Below, piece after piece: positions 28,147-37,917 of a stretch of 64,000 nt of DNA. How positions within the stretch are numbered: position 1 is the first letter of the stretch; every line of letters begins with the position of its first letter. A program made the position numbers and the translations under genes. The stretch is from Thermostichus lividus PCC 6715 (lineage in GTDB: Bacteria; Cyanobacteriota; Cyanobacteriia; Thermosynechococcales; Thermosynechococcaceae), in NCBI RefSeq assembly GCF_002754935.1, contig NZ_CP018092.1, forward strand, positions 1,674,001 to 1,738,000, in the 5' to 3' direction. A model generated the notes under the pieces. That model saw only the letters and a program-made list of their open reading frames with translations, made no database searches and was not told the origin of the DNA.

Positions 28147-28181
28147 AGTGTCTTTACTTAATAATCAGTGTCTTTATTTAA
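28147..28181 (+). promoter_or_regulatory. Tandem direct repeat, candidate operator upstream of the taxis operon
   Basis: AGTGTCTTTACTTAA occurs at 28147 and again, with one change (AGTGTCTTTATTTAA), at 28167. The 20-bp period is two helical turns, which would place two protein monomers on the same DNA face. It is in an AT-rich leader 110-145 bp before the PATAN-receiver gene. Assigning it as a binding site is inference. Confidence 0.4.
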
Positions 28182-28290
28182 GAGTTTTTAATGATTCGAT
28201 GTAGTTGTGGATACATAGTGAGTTTGTTCTAGTGGTGTAGCTTTAGTAAAAGGAATAAATGTTGTGTTTGGCACTCATCGGGGGGATGTT

Positions 28291-29424
28291 ATGCAGGCGT
28301 TTGGCGATGCCAATTACTTGCCCAGAGATACATTGGAGGCAGTAATGCCCCTGCCACAAATGCTGGAAATGCTTGAAGTACAGCAATTTACAGGTGTTTT
28401 ACGGATTGCGGCTAAAATTCCTGCCCCTCAGCGTCACCTAGCTTACGATGTCAGCTTTTATCGGGGTCACTTGACGATTGCAGCTCGGCAAATGCCCACC
28501 CCTATCGGTCTCTTGCAGCTCATCGGTCAACTACTCAAGATTGGGTTTATAGATACCCTAATGCAGTACGCCAATCACCATAGTGCTGATGCGTCTTACC
28601 GCTCTGTTCTTGAGGCTGTTGTCAATACCCGTGCTCTCAATTGGGACGATATAGAAAATGCGGTGACAGAGCGGTTAACGATAATTTTAGAACGCTTGGT
28701 GCCTTACACCTGTACCTTTGAGCCCCAGCCTAACCTAGTTTGCGATCTCTGTTATGGGGAGGACGGCCACGGCATTGCTGCCGCCCTCCTCATGCGGCGC
28801 ATCGAAAGCCGTAAACCACTTTGGCAAAAACTTTATCCAGCAATTCCCTCCGTTGAGGCAGTGCCACGATTACATGAGGGTGCCCTTGCTGGAATTCACC
28901 ACCAACCCACAGTTCAGCATTTGCGACAATGGGTCAATGGTGAAAATAGCATTGGCGATATTGCCGAGAGCCTTTGCAAAGACTCATTAGCTCTCGGGTC
29001 GCTGTACCTAAAGTGGGTGAATGATGGCTTGCTTCACTTTGTAGGTGGGGATAACAGTTCCGTAGCGTTACCGGTGGTCTTAACTGTGGACGATAGTCCT
29101 ATTGTCCAAGCGATGATTCGTCGTGCCTTGGGCGATCGCTACGAAGTGATTAGCGCCACCAGTGCCATTGATGCTCTGTCGCTGTTAAATAACCGGAACG
29201 TCTCTTTAATTCTTTTAGATGTAACAATGCCGGAAATTGATGGCTTTGAGTTTTGCCGCACCATCCGCAAAATTGAAAAATTTAAGGAGATTCCAGTGAT
29301 CATGCTGACGGCCAAGGATGGCTTAATTGATCGTGCCAAAGGACATATGGCAGGCACAAATTACTACCTTACCAAACCCGTGGATCGCGACGTCCTGTTA
29401 AGTACGATTGAGAAATTTATCTAG
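28291..29424 (+). CDS. PATAN-domain response regulator (PatA/PixG-like), copy 1
   Basis: A 377-residue protein if started at ATG 28291, which follows GGGGGATG; the GTG at 28264 is less likely because the second copy supports the same N-terminus MQAF. The N-terminal ~260 residues are a PATAN-type domain (VMPLPQMLEMLEVQQFTGVL, YRSVLEAVVNTRALNWDDIE) and the C-terminal ~120 residues a receiver with VDDSPIVQAM, phospho-acceptor Asp in LILLDVTMPEIDG and Lys in YLTKPVD. In cyanobacterial phototaxis operons such regulators act with CheA-type kinases on type IV pili. It is the first gene of a duplicated unit; its receiver DNA is almost identical to copy 2. Confidence 0.85.
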   Translation: MQAFGDANYLPRDTLEAVMPLPQMLEMLEVQQFTGVLRIAAKIPAPQRHLAYDVSFYRGHLTIAARQMPTPIGLLQLIGQLLKIGFIDTLMQYANHHSADASYRSVLEAVVNTRALNWDDIENAVTERLTIILERLVPYTCTFEPQPNLVCDLCYGEDGHGIAAALLMRRIESRKPLWQKLYPAIPSVEAVPRLHEGALAGIHHQPTVQHLRQWVNGENSIGDIAESLCKDSLALGSLYLKWVNDGLLHFVGGDNSSVALPVVLTVDDSPIVQAMIRRALGDRYEVISATSAIDALSLLNNRNVSLILLDVTMPEIDGFEFCRTIRKIEKFKEIPVIMLTAKDGLIDRAKGHMAGTNYYLTKPVDRDVLLSTIEKFI

Positions 29425-29435
29425 TACTGGCTGCT

Positions 29436-29655
29436 ATGGACTACCTAAAGTTGCGATCGCAGGGGCTGAGCTGTGTCCTACCTTTACCAGTGGTGGAAGA
29501 ACTGATCAATTTGCCGGAATTGGCGACGATACCGGAAGCGCCTGTTGACATTATTGATCCACGTTGGCTCAATTATTCAAGGAAGTCATGTAATTAAATT
29601 ATTAAACCTGAATCAGGTACTCAGTAAAATGATGCCATCCTTAGCAGCCGCTTAG
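29436..29655 (+). pseudogene. cheW relic with large internal deletion
   Basis: It starts exactly like the intact CheW gene at 32757 (MDYLKLRSQGLSCVLPLPVV...) for about 40 codons. It then jumps, after GACATTATTG, to the last ~85 bp of that gene (CCACGTTGGCTCAATTATTC onward to CCTTAGCAGCCGCTTAG). About 800 bp are missing and the join is out of frame, so only a 53-residue peptide (29436-29597) could be made. The first 40 codons and the terminal segment are nearly identical to the second copy, showing that the deletion postdates duplication or was followed by conversion. Confidence 0.85.
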
Positions 29656-29713
29656 GCAACATTAATTTATCATTTGTCAGAGTTCCATACCATCATAATT
29701 GCGAGGAAGATTC

Positions 29714-31072
29714 ATGCGTATTCGCTATCAACTTTACGCCCTGATTGGTTTCATTGCCTCTACAGCGTTGATTGGTTTAGGTTTAGAGTTCTACATTTCG
29801 CAGCAAAGCCGTCAAGCTTACCTGATTTCCAATGAAACCCATAGAGTACGAGAGTCAGGTCAGCGCGTTCTCAACCTACGCCTTACCGCAAGCAATATTG
29901 ACATGATTAACAAGGAAGCCAGTACCAATGATGAGCGGATCAATGCCCTAATCAATGGCGACCCTAGAATGGGTATTCCAGCAGCACGAGATCCTAAGTT
30001 ACGTGCCCTGATGCTAAAGGTACAGTCTGCATGGCCAGAGCTTAAAGAGCAAATACAGGGACCGTTTATTGATGTGACACAGCTTGCTGAAAACAGTGAA
30101 GGATTTTTTAAGCTGGTCGATGAGGCAGTTAAGGAAGCAGAAGCATCTGTCGCAGCAGTTGAGCGCAATGGTCGAATTATTCAAGCCATCATTTTTTGCC
30201 TAGAAATGATATTGATAATTTCTGTTGCTATAGTCATTCAGCGTGTTATTAAATCGCTGTTGCAGATTTCCACTCAAGTGGTCACCTCCTCCAATGAAAC
30301 GGCTGCTGCCCTTGCAGAGCAAGAAAAAGTGATTGCCCAACAAGCGGCTTCCGTGAACCAAACAACCACCACCATCGAAGAATTAGGCGCCTCCTCCCGT
30401 CAGTCCGCAGAGCAGGCCGAAGCTTCCGCCGCTGGTGCTAAGCAAGCCATGGAGCTAGCCACCTACGGTAAAGATACGGTGCACCACACCGTTGAAGGCA
30501 TTGACACCCTCAAAGGCAATGTCATGGCGATCGCCGAAAAAATTATGCAATTAAGTGAGCAAACCACTCAGGTGACTGCCATTTCCGAACTTGTTGCGGA
30601 TATTGCCAATCAAACCAATATCCTTGCCCTCAATGCTGCCGTGGAGGCAGCCCGGGCGGGGGAGCATGGCAAAGGGTTTTCCGTGGTGGCACAGGAAGTA
30701 CGTAAACTGGCTGACCAAAGCAAGAAATCGGCAGAGAAAATTACTACCCTCATTCGCGAAGTGCAAGCAGCGATGAATGGTACCGTGATGGTGACCGATG
30801 AAGGGATGAAAGCCACCAACGAGTGTGCCAAGCTAGCCCATAGCACGTCCGAGACCTTTGCCACGATCGCCAACGCCATTGATGCTGTCCACCTCAACAG
30901 CCAGCAGATTGCCCTCAGTTCCAAGCAGCAGGCAGTGGGGGTACAGCAGGCCATTTCTGCCATGAATGCCATTAATTTAGGCGCTCAGGAAACTTCGACC
31001 AGCCTCTCCCAAATTAAGACTGCTACCCAGCAGTTAGTCGAAGCCGCTGAGACATTACAAAACTCGCTATAA
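29714..31072 (+). CDS. Methyl-accepting chemotaxis protein, copy 1
   Basis: About 452 residues from ATG 29714, preceded by GAGGAAGATTC. Transmembrane helix 1 spans ~8-26 and helix 2 ~160-182; between them is a short helical periplasmic region with [14 protein letters not shown] that faintly resembles PilJ/NarX-type sensors. No HAMP is obvious. The signalling domain carries the conserved hairpin tip [29 protein letters not shown]-type sequence ([18 protein letters not shown], then [15 protein letters not shown]). No C-terminal NWETF-like CheR-docking pentapeptide is present. The cytoplasmic half is ~97% identical by eye to the MCP at 33833-35179 while the sensor half differs. Confidence 0.88.
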   Translation: MRIRYQLYALIGFIASTALIGLGLEFYISQQSRQAYLISNETHRVRESGQRVLNLRLTASNIDMINKEASTNDERINALINGDPRMGIPAARDPKLRALMLKVQSAWPELKEQIQGPFIDVTQLAENSEGFFKLVDEAVKEAEASVAAVERNGRIIQAIIFCLEMILIISVAIVIQRVIKSLLQISTQVVTSSNETAAALAEQEKVIAQQAASVNQTTTTIEELGASSRQSAEQAEASAAGAKQAMELATYGKDTVHHTVEGIDTLKGNVMAIAEKIMQLSEQTTQVTAISELVADIANQTNILALNAAVEAARAGEHGKGFSVVAQEVRKLADQSKKSAEKITTLIREVQAAMNGTVMVTDEGMKATNECAKLAHSTSETFATIANAIDAVHLNSQQIALSSKQQAVGVQQAISAMNAINLGAQETSTSLSQIKTATQQLVEAAETLQNSL

Positions 31073-31611
31073 ACCTATTTCTTTCTATTGACAATTCTTC
31101 TGAAAGTAGGGACTGGCATAAAGCACCTGCGACAGCAACTTGACTTCCTCAGGCGACCTCCTCTTGCAAATTCAGCCACAAGGAGCTTTACTTGATCGCC
31201 GTCCCTAACAACCGCTCAAATCCTCTTGCAGAACTGCCCGCCAGATGAAAAAATTTCTTCTGATCAAGGTATTACTGTGGCCATGCTCCAACAGTACCTT
31301 AAACAAATTACGACTACATTCCTTGCATGACTTGCAGAATAGTAAATGCGTGGTAGAATAGCACCGCTGTGCATTTTAATTTATGTCTTTCATAATTGCT
31401 TAATTATTGTTTAGTGATTACACCCCATTGATTGTATTTATTAATACATTGCATTGAATGGCACTGCTATAGGATAAGCGTAAGCAATGGAGCAGCGTTA
31501 AGCGCAAGCTAGAACTATAACACTTAAGGTGCGTAGTCAACAAGCTTAATTCCAACACCAAGGTGACTGTTTAGTCCTTTGATTGCTCAGACCTTAGAAG
31601 GGGGAATGATC
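31073..31611. other. Non-coding spacer between the duplicated taxis units
   Basis: About 540 bp with no supported gene. The right half is AT-rich and probably holds the promoter of the second unit; TAGAAT near 31353 is a possible -10. On the minus strand, around 31190-31250, a frame reads GSSARGFERLLGTAIK then stops, which may be the decayed tail of an old gene. A good ribosome-binding site (AAGGGGGAATG) precedes the next ATG. Confidence 0.45.
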
Positions 31612-32745
31612 ATGCAGGCCTTTGAGAATACTCGCTATCCATCAGCCTCTACCCTCGAGGCAGTTATGCCGCTCCCACAGATGCTACAGATGCTGAGGAC
31701 TCAACAGTTCACGGGTATTGTGCGGGTGGCTGCTCATATCCCAGACACTGGGCGACACTTAGCCTATGACCTTAGCGTTTACCACGGCAACCTAACCATG
31801 GCCGCCAAAAATTTGCCAACACCAGAAGAGTTATTGTGGCTGCTCGGCAGGATGCTTAAGGTGGGGTTTATGGATACCCTGATGCAGTATGCCCAAAGTC
31901 GTACTGCTAATTACTCCTATCGCGCCATCCTTGAAGCCGTTGTCAACACGCGAGCCTTGAGTTGGGAGGATATTGAAAAAGCGATGACGGAGCGATTAGT
32001 TACTATCTTGGAGCGCCTTGCTCCCCATACCTGTACGATTGAATCTCAGCCTAACCCTGAGTGGGATCTCAGCTACGGCGACCTTCCCCATGGCATTGAC
32101 CCCAGTACTCTGTTGGAGCGCATTGACAGTCGTAAAAGCCTATGGCAGCAGTTGTATCCAGCAATTCCTTCTTTTGAAGCCATTCCGCGTCTCCATGAGG
32201 GGGCATTGGCAACTATTCACCATGAGGCAACGGCTCAACACTTACAAACATGGGTGAATGGTGAAAACACCATTGCCGATATTGCCGAGGCGCTGTATAA
32301 AGATTCCCTTGCCTTGGCCTCCCTTTATCTGCGTTGGGTCAATGATGGCTTGATTGGTTTTGTGGCCAATGATGATAGTCCCGTGGGCTTGCCCATTGTT
32401 TTAAGCGTGGACGATAGTCCTATTGTCCAAGCCATGATTCGTCGTGCCTTGGGCGATCGCTACGAAGTGATTAGCGCCACCAGTGCCATTGATGCTCTGT
32501 CGCTGTTAAATAACCGGAACGTCTCTTTAATTCTTTTAGATGTAACAATGCCGGAAATTGATGGCTTTGAGTTTTGCCGCACCATCCGCAAAATTGAAAA
32601 ATTTAAGGAGATTCCAGTGATCATGCTGACGGCCAAGGATGGCTTAATTGATCGTGCCAAAGGACATATGGCAGGCACAAATTACTACCTCACCAAACCC
32701 GTGGATCGCGACGTCCTGTTAAGTACGATTGAGAAATTTATCTAG
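31612..32745 (+). CDS. PATAN-domain response regulator (PatA/PixG-like), copy 2
   Basis: A 377-residue protein, the same length as copy 1 when both begin at the MQAF methionine; GGGGGA precedes this ATG while the upstream in-frame TTG at 31579 has none. The PATAN part (VMPLPQMLQMLRTQQFTGIV, YRAILEAVVNTRALSWEDIE) is about 70% identical to copy 1. The receiver part, from VDDSPIVQAM to the C-terminus, is identical in protein and nearly identical in DNA. All receiver residues (DD, D, K) are kept. It heads the intact RR-CheW-MCP-CheA-REC-CheB operon. Confidence 0.87.
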   Translation: MQAFENTRYPSASTLEAVMPLPQMLQMLRTQQFTGIVRVAAHIPDTGRHLAYDLSVYHGNLTMAAKNLPTPEELLWLLGRMLKVGFMDTLMQYAQSRTANYSYRAILEAVVNTRALSWEDIEKAMTERLVTILERLAPHTCTIESQPNPEWDLSYGDLPHGIDPSTLLERIDSRKSLWQQLYPAIPSFEAIPRLHEGALATIHHEATAQHLQTWVNGENTIADIAEALYKDSLALASLYLRWVNDGLIGFVANDDSPVGLPIVLSVDDSPIVQAMIRRALGDRYEVISATSAIDALSLLNNRNVSLILLDVTMPEIDGFEFCRTIRKIEKFKEIPVIMLTAKDGLIDRAKGHMAGTNYYLTKPVDRDVLLSTIEKFI

Positions 32746-32756
32746 TACTGGCTGCT

Positions 32757-33782
32757 ATGGACTACCTAAAGTTGCGATCGCAGGGGCTGAGCTGTGTCCT
32801 GCCTTTACCAGTGGTGGAAGAACTGATCAATTTGCCGGAATTGGCGACGATACCGGAAGCGCCTGTTGACATTATTGGTGTTATGAATGTGCGGGGCGAG
32901 TTGGTGCCGGTGATGCATCTTGGCTGCCGTTTGGGAATGACTCATCCCCGATGCCAAGAAACCGATGTTGTCATTTTAATGGCTGCCTGCGGGCTACGGT
33001 TTGGTGTGCTGGTTAACCATGTAGAAGATGTGGTAGCGATCGCCCCTGAGGATCTATTGCCGGAACCAGATTACGGTCATCTGAGTGCCGTGAATACTGC
33101 CTTTGTGGCGGGGGTGGCACGGGTGCACGACGAGTTAGCCATTGTCATCAACGTGGAGAGGCTGATTCGCGAACCCGCCGCCGTGGCAAACTTCGCCTCA
33201 TCTGTTAGTGAACCAGACCTTGAATCTTCTGCCTACCATGATTTCTATGCCCGCTATTGGCCAACGGCAACACCTGCCCAGCAAGCCCTCTTAAAAGAGC
33301 GGCAACAGCATCTCAGCCGGAGCCATGAGCAAACAAACGAAGCGGATGAGAGGCTGAGCGTGGGGGTATTTGAACTGGCAGGAGAGCTATTTGCGGTTCC
33401 GGTTACGGAAATTCAGCAGTTTATTGATCTTGACCGTGTTGCGCCCATTCCGGGGGCACCGCCGTTTATCGTGGGTCATCTACATTTGCAGGGGAATGTC
33501 ATCCCGCTTCTTGATATTCGCGAACCACTGCGCCTTACGCGATCGCCCCTGCCCTTAAAAAAAGCAATGGTTGTCTCTGTCAACGCAATGATGACTGCTA
33601 TTTTAATTCAGGACATACAAACGATTATGACCTACGACTATCAGCAAGTCCAACTGAGTTCATTTCTATCCGCACATGACAATGGCCACGTTGGCTCAAT
33701 TATTCAAGGAAGTCATGTGATTAAATTATTAAACCTCAAGCAGTTACTGAGTAAGATGATGCCATCCTTAGCAGCCGCTTAG
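32757..33782 (+). CDS. CheW-like adaptor with two CheW domains
   Basis: A 341-residue protein containing two CheW-type beta domains: residues ~10-150 (VVEELINLPELATIPEAPVD, IIGVMNVRGELVPVMHLGC) and ~200-335 (LSVGVFELAGELFAVPVTEI, PFIVGHLHLQGNVIPLLDIR). CheW links receptors to the CheA kinase; double-CheW proteins are less common and could bridge two partners. It starts 11 nt after the PATAN-receiver gene and is followed by the MCP after about 50 nt. A deleted relic of the same gene lies at 29436-29655. Confidence 0.85.
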   Translation: MDYLKLRSQGLSCVLPLPVVEELINLPELATIPEAPVDIIGVMNVRGELVPVMHLGCRLGMTHPRCQETDVVILMAACGLRFGVLVNHVEDVVAIAPEDLLPEPDYGHLSAVNTAFVAGVARVHDELAIVINVERLIREPAAVANFASSVSEPDLESSAYHDFYARYWPTATPAQQALLKERQQHLSRSHEQTNEADERLSVGVFELAGELFAVPVTEIQQFIDLDRVAPIPGAPPFIVGHLHLQGNVIPLLDIREPLRLTRSPLPLKKAMVVSVNAMMTAILIQDIQTIMTYDYQQVQLSSFLSAHDNGHVGSIIQGSHVIKLLNLKQLLSKMMPSLAAA

Positions 33783-33832
33783 GCAACATTGATTTATAGT
33801 TTGTTAGAGTTCCATAGTTGTAGGAAGTGTTC

Positions 33833-35179
33833 ATGCGTATTCGCTATCAACTGTATTCCTTAGTTGGTGCTATTTCCTTTATGGCTTTGACCGGTTTAGG
33901 GGTGATTTTATTATTGAACCGTGCTGGTGAAGAAGCTCTTGTGGTCAATGAAGCCGGTCTGGTGCGAGGAGGAACCCAACGCATTGTCAAGCTACGCCTT
34001 GCTGGAAATCCGATTGATGAGTTAGTCGCTCGCAACGATCGCCGGATCAATGCCCTGATCAATGGCGATGCCGAAATGGAGATTCCAGCGGCAAAGGATC
34101 CCCAGTTCCGCAACATAATGTTACGGCTACAATCGGACTGGCAGCAGCTTAAACAGGAATTACAACAACCCCAGATCAATGTTGCCCAACTCACCCAAGA
34201 CAGTGAAGATTTTTTTAAGCTCACGGATGAAGCAGTCAAAGCAGCCGAATTAGCCGCTAAAGCTAGTAGTCAAGGGGTTAAAGTCGCTGAAACTGTGATT
34301 ATTCTCCTAGAAATTGCTTTACTTGTAGTTGTTATCTTAATCATTAATCGAATTATTACCTTATTGTCACGGCTGTCGAGTCAAATTGCCACCTCTTCCA
34401 ATGAAACGGCTGCTGCCCTTGCAGAGCAAGAAAAAGTGATTGCCCAACAAGCGGCTTCCGTGAACCAAACAACCACCACCATGGAAGAATTAGGCGCCTC
34501 CTCCCGTCAGTCCGCAGAGCAAGCCGAAGCTTCCGCCGCTGGTGCTAAGCAAGCCATGGAGCTAGCCACCTACGGTAAAGATACGGTGCACCACACCGTT
34601 GAAGGCATTGACACCCTCAAAGGCAATGTCATGGCGATCGCCGAAAAAATTATGCAATTAAGTGAGCAAACCACTCAGGTGACTGCCATTTCCGAACTTG
34701 TTGCCGATATTGCCAACCAAACCAATATCCTTGCCCTGAATGCCGCCGTGGAGGCAGCCCGGGCGGGGGAGCATGGCAAAGGCTTTTCCGTGGTGGCACA
34801 GGAAGTGCGTAAACTGGCTGATCAAAGCAAGAAATCGGCAGAGAAAATTACCACCCTCATTCGCGAAGTGCAAGCAGCGATGAATGGTACCGTGATGGTG
34901 ACCGATGAAGGGATGAAAGCCACCAACGAGTGTGCCAAGCTAGCCCATAGCACGTCCGAGACCTTTGCCACGATCGCCAACGCTATTGATGCTGTCCACC
35001 TCAACAGCCAGCAGATTGCCCTCAGTTCCAAGCAGCAGGCAGTGGGGGTACAGCAGGCCATTTCTGCCATGAATGCCATTAATTTAGGTGCCCAGGAAAC
35101 CTCCACGAGTGTATCGCAAATTAAGACTGCTACCCAGCAGTTAGTCGAAGCCGCTGAGACATTGCAAAACTTGCTATAA
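33833..35179 (+). CDS. Methyl-accepting chemotaxis protein, copy 2
   Basis: About 448 residues from ATG 33833, with TAGGAAG before it. It has TM1 ~8-27, a ~130-residue periplasmic helical region ([42 protein letters not shown]) similar in pattern to PilJ-type N-terminal domains, TM2 ~155-178, then a cytoplasmic signalling hairpin with [18 protein letters not shown]. The sensor half is only ~50% identical to copy 1, whereas the signalling half is nearly identical. That suggests different inputs feeding one kinase. CheA follows after 14 nt. Confidence 0.88.
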   Translation: MRIRYQLYSLVGAISFMALTGLGVILLLNRAGEEALVVNEAGLVRGGTQRIVKLRLAGNPIDELVARNDRRINALINGDAEMEIPAAKDPQFRNIMLRLQSDWQQLKQELQQPQINVAQLTQDSEDFFKLTDEAVKAAELAAKASSQGVKVAETVIILLEIALLVVVILIINRIITLLSRLSSQIATSSNETAAALAEQEKVIAQQAASVNQTTTTMEELGASSRQSAEQAEASAAGAKQAMELATYGKDTVHHTVEGIDTLKGNVMAIAEKIMQLSEQTTQVTAISELVADIANQTNILALNAAVEAARAGEHGKGFSVVAQEVRKLADQSKKSAEKITTLIREVQAAMNGTVMVTDEGMKATNECAKLAHSTSETFATIANAIDAVHLNSQQIALSSKQQAVGVQQAISAMNAINLGAQETSTSVSQIKTATQQLVEAAETLQNLL

Positions 35180-35193
35180 GCCTATATAAGCCT

Positions 35194-37470
35194 ATGTATA
35201 TTGAAGATGATGAATTGCGCTCCCTGTATCAGGTTGCCAGCTCAGAGCACCTGCACGCGCTTGAGGCGGGGCTGTTGGCTCTGGAAACCAACCCCCAAGA
35301 CCGCTCGCCCCTAGACCAACTTCTGCGGGAAGCCCACTCCCTCAAGGGAGACTCACGGATGCTCGGGGTGACGGAGGCCGAAGCCATCATTCACCATATT
35401 GAAGAGATTCTCAGTCACTGGCGGCAGAATCGCCTTGTTCCGTCGCCACACCTGTTTGAGGGGCTATACCGTGCCCTAGATGCCGTCAAGAAAATTGCCC
35501 ATGAAGCCGTGACCGGTGAGCCAGCCAATGTCAGTTCCTTTCATGTGGCTGCCGAGCTGTTGCAATTTCTAGAGGGCGCATCCCCGGCTCCTGACCCCCC
35601 AAGGCCTGCCGAAGCGGAAGTCGATGACTTAGATGCGTTGATGAGTGCCCCCTCCTCAAGCCCCTTCCTTGAGGACTCCTCTGAAATATCGTCCCAAGAA
35701 GAGGGAACCACAGCACCGACAGCCACGGTGACTGGGCAGGATCACTATCGCATTGAGAGTGTACGGGTGGCCAGCAGCACGTTGGATAGCCTCATGACCG
35801 CCATCGGTGATTTAACAGTGACCCAACAGCGCATTGCTCGGCAGCAGGAACTCATTGTCGAGGGACTGGCGTACTGGGAGCAGGCGCAGGTTCACCTTCT
35901 TGCTAGCCAGCGCTTACTTCAGCCCCATCCAGAATTGTTGACCCTGCGGCAGCACTACGATCACCTACGGCAGCAACTCGACTCCCTTGGGCGATCGCTA
36001 CAGCAATTACAGGCACGCGCAGGTGTTGATGATGCCCACCTTACAGCGGTGGTCAATGGCCTTGAGAATGAGATTCAAAATTTGCAATTTTTGCCCTTAG
36101 GTACCATCTTTAACTTGCTGCCGCGGGCGGTGCGAGATATTGCCAAGGAGCAAAAGAAAGAAGTACAACTGGTGATTGAAGGCGCGGAGGTCATGGTTGA
36201 TCGCCGCATTCTCGAAGGCATGAAAGACCCCTTGACCCACTTGGTGCGCAATGCCTTAGACCATGGGATTGAACTGCCCCAAGAGCGACAGCAACAGGGT
36301 AAGCCTCCCCAAGGCACTCTCACGGTGCGGGGACGAACTAACGGGAATGAAGTGGTGATTGAGGTGATGGATGATGGTCGTGGCTTAGATCATGACGCAA
36401 TTAAACAAACGGCACTCCAGCGGGGGTTGTATAGTGCCGACGCCTTGGCAGCAATGAGTCGGTCTCAGGTCGAAGCCCTGATTTTTGCCCCCGGATTTTC
36501 AACCCGTGCCCAGGTCAGTAGCCTCTCAGGGCGAGGGGTGGGGTTAGATGTGGTGCGGGCTAACGTCGAGGAGCTCAATGGCACGATTAATGTGATCTCG
36601 ACCGCGGGGAAGGGGTGCTGTTTTCAAATTACACTGCGTGCCAATCGAGCCACTGTCTCGATCCTTACAGTGCGCCTGCACGATTACGTCTATGGTTTGC
36701 CGGTTGAGGCGATCGCCACCACGCTGCTGTTGCGCCACGAGGAATTAATCTTAGGGGGAGCAGAGCCAACCCTACTGTGGGAGCAGCAGCCGGTCAGCAT
36801 CAGTTGGTTAGCAGATATTCTCAATCAAGAGGGGGGGATCCGTCACCAACCGCGGTATCCCTGTATAATTCTGCGCCATGGCGATCGCTATCGCGGGCTG
36901 ATTGTGGATGAGATTGTGAACTTCCAAAAAGTACAGTTAAAACCCCATCATCCCTTCCTCAGCGGCATTCCCCATCTGTTAGGGGTCACTGTTCTGGAAA
37001 CGGGAGACATTTGCCATCTGCTGAAACCTAGTGCACTAGTGACCGCAACCGGGGGCGATCGCCCCCAACCTAGCACTGTCTTGAAGCCGCCCACAAAGCC
37101 ACGGATCTTACTGGTGGAAGATTCCCTCCCCATCCGCACCCAACTGCGGCGAATTTTAGAGCGCTCAGGGTACGAGGTCACCACCGCCGTGGACGGAGCC
37201 GATGGATTTCAGCAGTTGCGCACTGGCACCTTCGATGCCATTGTGTCTGACGTTGAAATGCCTCAGCAAAGCGGCATTGAAATGACCCAACGCATTCGGC
37301 AACTACCGGAATACCAACGGTTACCCATTGTGCTGGTGACCACCTTAGCCGCTGCCAGCGATCGCCAACGTGCCCTTGCTGCTGGTGCCAACGCTTACCT
37401 CACCAAAGGAAATTTTGACCAAACCCTGCTACTCGATACCCTAAGGGAGCTAATTCATGAGCAAAATTAA
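35194..37470 (+). CDS. cheA: CheA-type hybrid histidine kinase with C-terminal receiver
   Basis: A 758-residue taxis kinase. The order is: Hpt/P1 domain with phosphorylatable His48 in LLREAHSLKGDSRMLG; an acidic linker; P3 dimerisation helices; P4 ATPase with LVRNALDHGIELP, VMDDGRGLD and LSGRGVGLDVVRANVEEL; a P5 CheW-like domain; and a C-terminal receiver (ILLVEDSLPIRTQLRRIL, Asp in DAIVSDVEMPQQSG, Lys in AYLTKGNFD). Built-in receivers are usual for cyanobacterial PixL/Tax kinases and may act as phosphate sinks. The 3' end overlaps the following receiver gene by 14 nt. Confidence 0.92.
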   Translation: MYIEDDELRSLYQVASSEHLHALEAGLLALETNPQDRSPLDQLLREAHSLKGDSRMLGVTEAEAIIHHIEEILSHWRQNRLVPSPHLFEGLYRALDAVKKIAHEAVTGEPANVSSFHVAAELLQFLEGASPAPDPPRPAEAEVDDLDALMSAPSSSPFLEDSSEISSQEEGTTAPTATVTGQDHYRIESVRVASSTLDSLMTAIGDLTVTQQRIARQQELIVEGLAYWEQAQVHLLASQRLLQPHPELLTLRQHYDHLRQQLDSLGRSLQQLQARAGVDDAHLTAVVNGLENEIQNLQFLPLGTIFNLLPRAVRDIAKEQKKEVQLVIEGAEVMVDRRILEGMKDPLTHLVRNALDHGIELPQERQQQGKPPQGTLTVRGRTNGNEVVIEVMDDGRGLDHDAIKQTALQRGLYSADALAAMSRSQVEALIFAPGFSTRAQVSSLSGRGVGLDVVRANVEELNGTINVISTAGKGCCFQITLRANRATVSILTVRLHDYVYGLPVEAIATTLLLRHEELILGGAEPTLLWEQQPVSISWLADILNQEGGIRHQPRYPCIILRHGDRYRGLIVDEIVNFQKVQLKPHHPFLSGIPHLLGVTVLETGDICHLLKPSALVTATGGDRPQPSTVLKPPTKPRILLVEDSLPIRTQLRRILERSGYEVTTAVDGADGFQQLRTGTFDAIVSDVEMPQQSGIEMTQRIRQLPEYQRLPIVLVTTLAAASDRQRALAAGANAYLTKGNFDQTLLLDTLRELIHEQN

Positions 37471-37870
37471 AGTGGTTTTAATTGAAGACTCAGTCGTTGC
37501 CCTTGAGATTCTACAGCGATTGATTAACTCCTCCGAGGAAGTGGAGGTGGTCGGAACAGCCTTAGATGGAGCCTCTGGCCTAGAAATTATTGAGCGCACC
37601 CAGCCGGATGTCATCTGTACCGATTTACAAATGCCCGGCATGGACGGGCTGGAGTTTACCAAAGAAGTGATGAAACGCTTTCCCCGGCCAGTGCTAGTGA
37701 TTAGTAATGCCGTACAGCCGACGGATGTGGACAATATCTATAACCTGATGCAAGCGGGCGCCCTAGACTTCTTCCCGAAGCCCACGACAGGCTCTGCGAC
37801 AGATTACGAGCGCTTGAAACATACCCTAGTCACCAAAATTCGTGTTCTGGCCAGCAAAAAGACTCCCTAG
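37457..37870 (+). CDS. Stand-alone receiver protein of CheB type (no methylesterase domain)
   Basis: A 137-residue single receiver domain. It has the acidic pair (VVLIEDSVVALEIL), phospho-acceptor Asp in VICTDLQMPGMDGLEF and Lys in FFPKPTTG. It is closely similar along its whole length to the receiver of the CheB encoded just downstream (for example RPVLVIS, AGA-DFFPKP and KIRVLA), but stops where CheB continues into its linker. It most likely arose by duplication of cheB followed by loss of the enzyme domain. It overlaps cheA by 14 nt and lies 47 nt before cheB. Confidence 0.85.
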   Translation: MSKIKVVLIEDSVVALEILQRLINSSEEVEVVGTALDGASGLEIIERTQPDVICTDLQMPGMDGLEFTKEVMKRFPRPVLVISNAVQPTDVDNIYNLMQAGALDFFPKPTTGSATDYERLKHTLVTKIRVLASKKTP

Positions 37871-37917
37871 GCAAGAGTTCGCGCTATCCTATCAGCAAGG
37901 TTTCTGGATAGCCTTGA

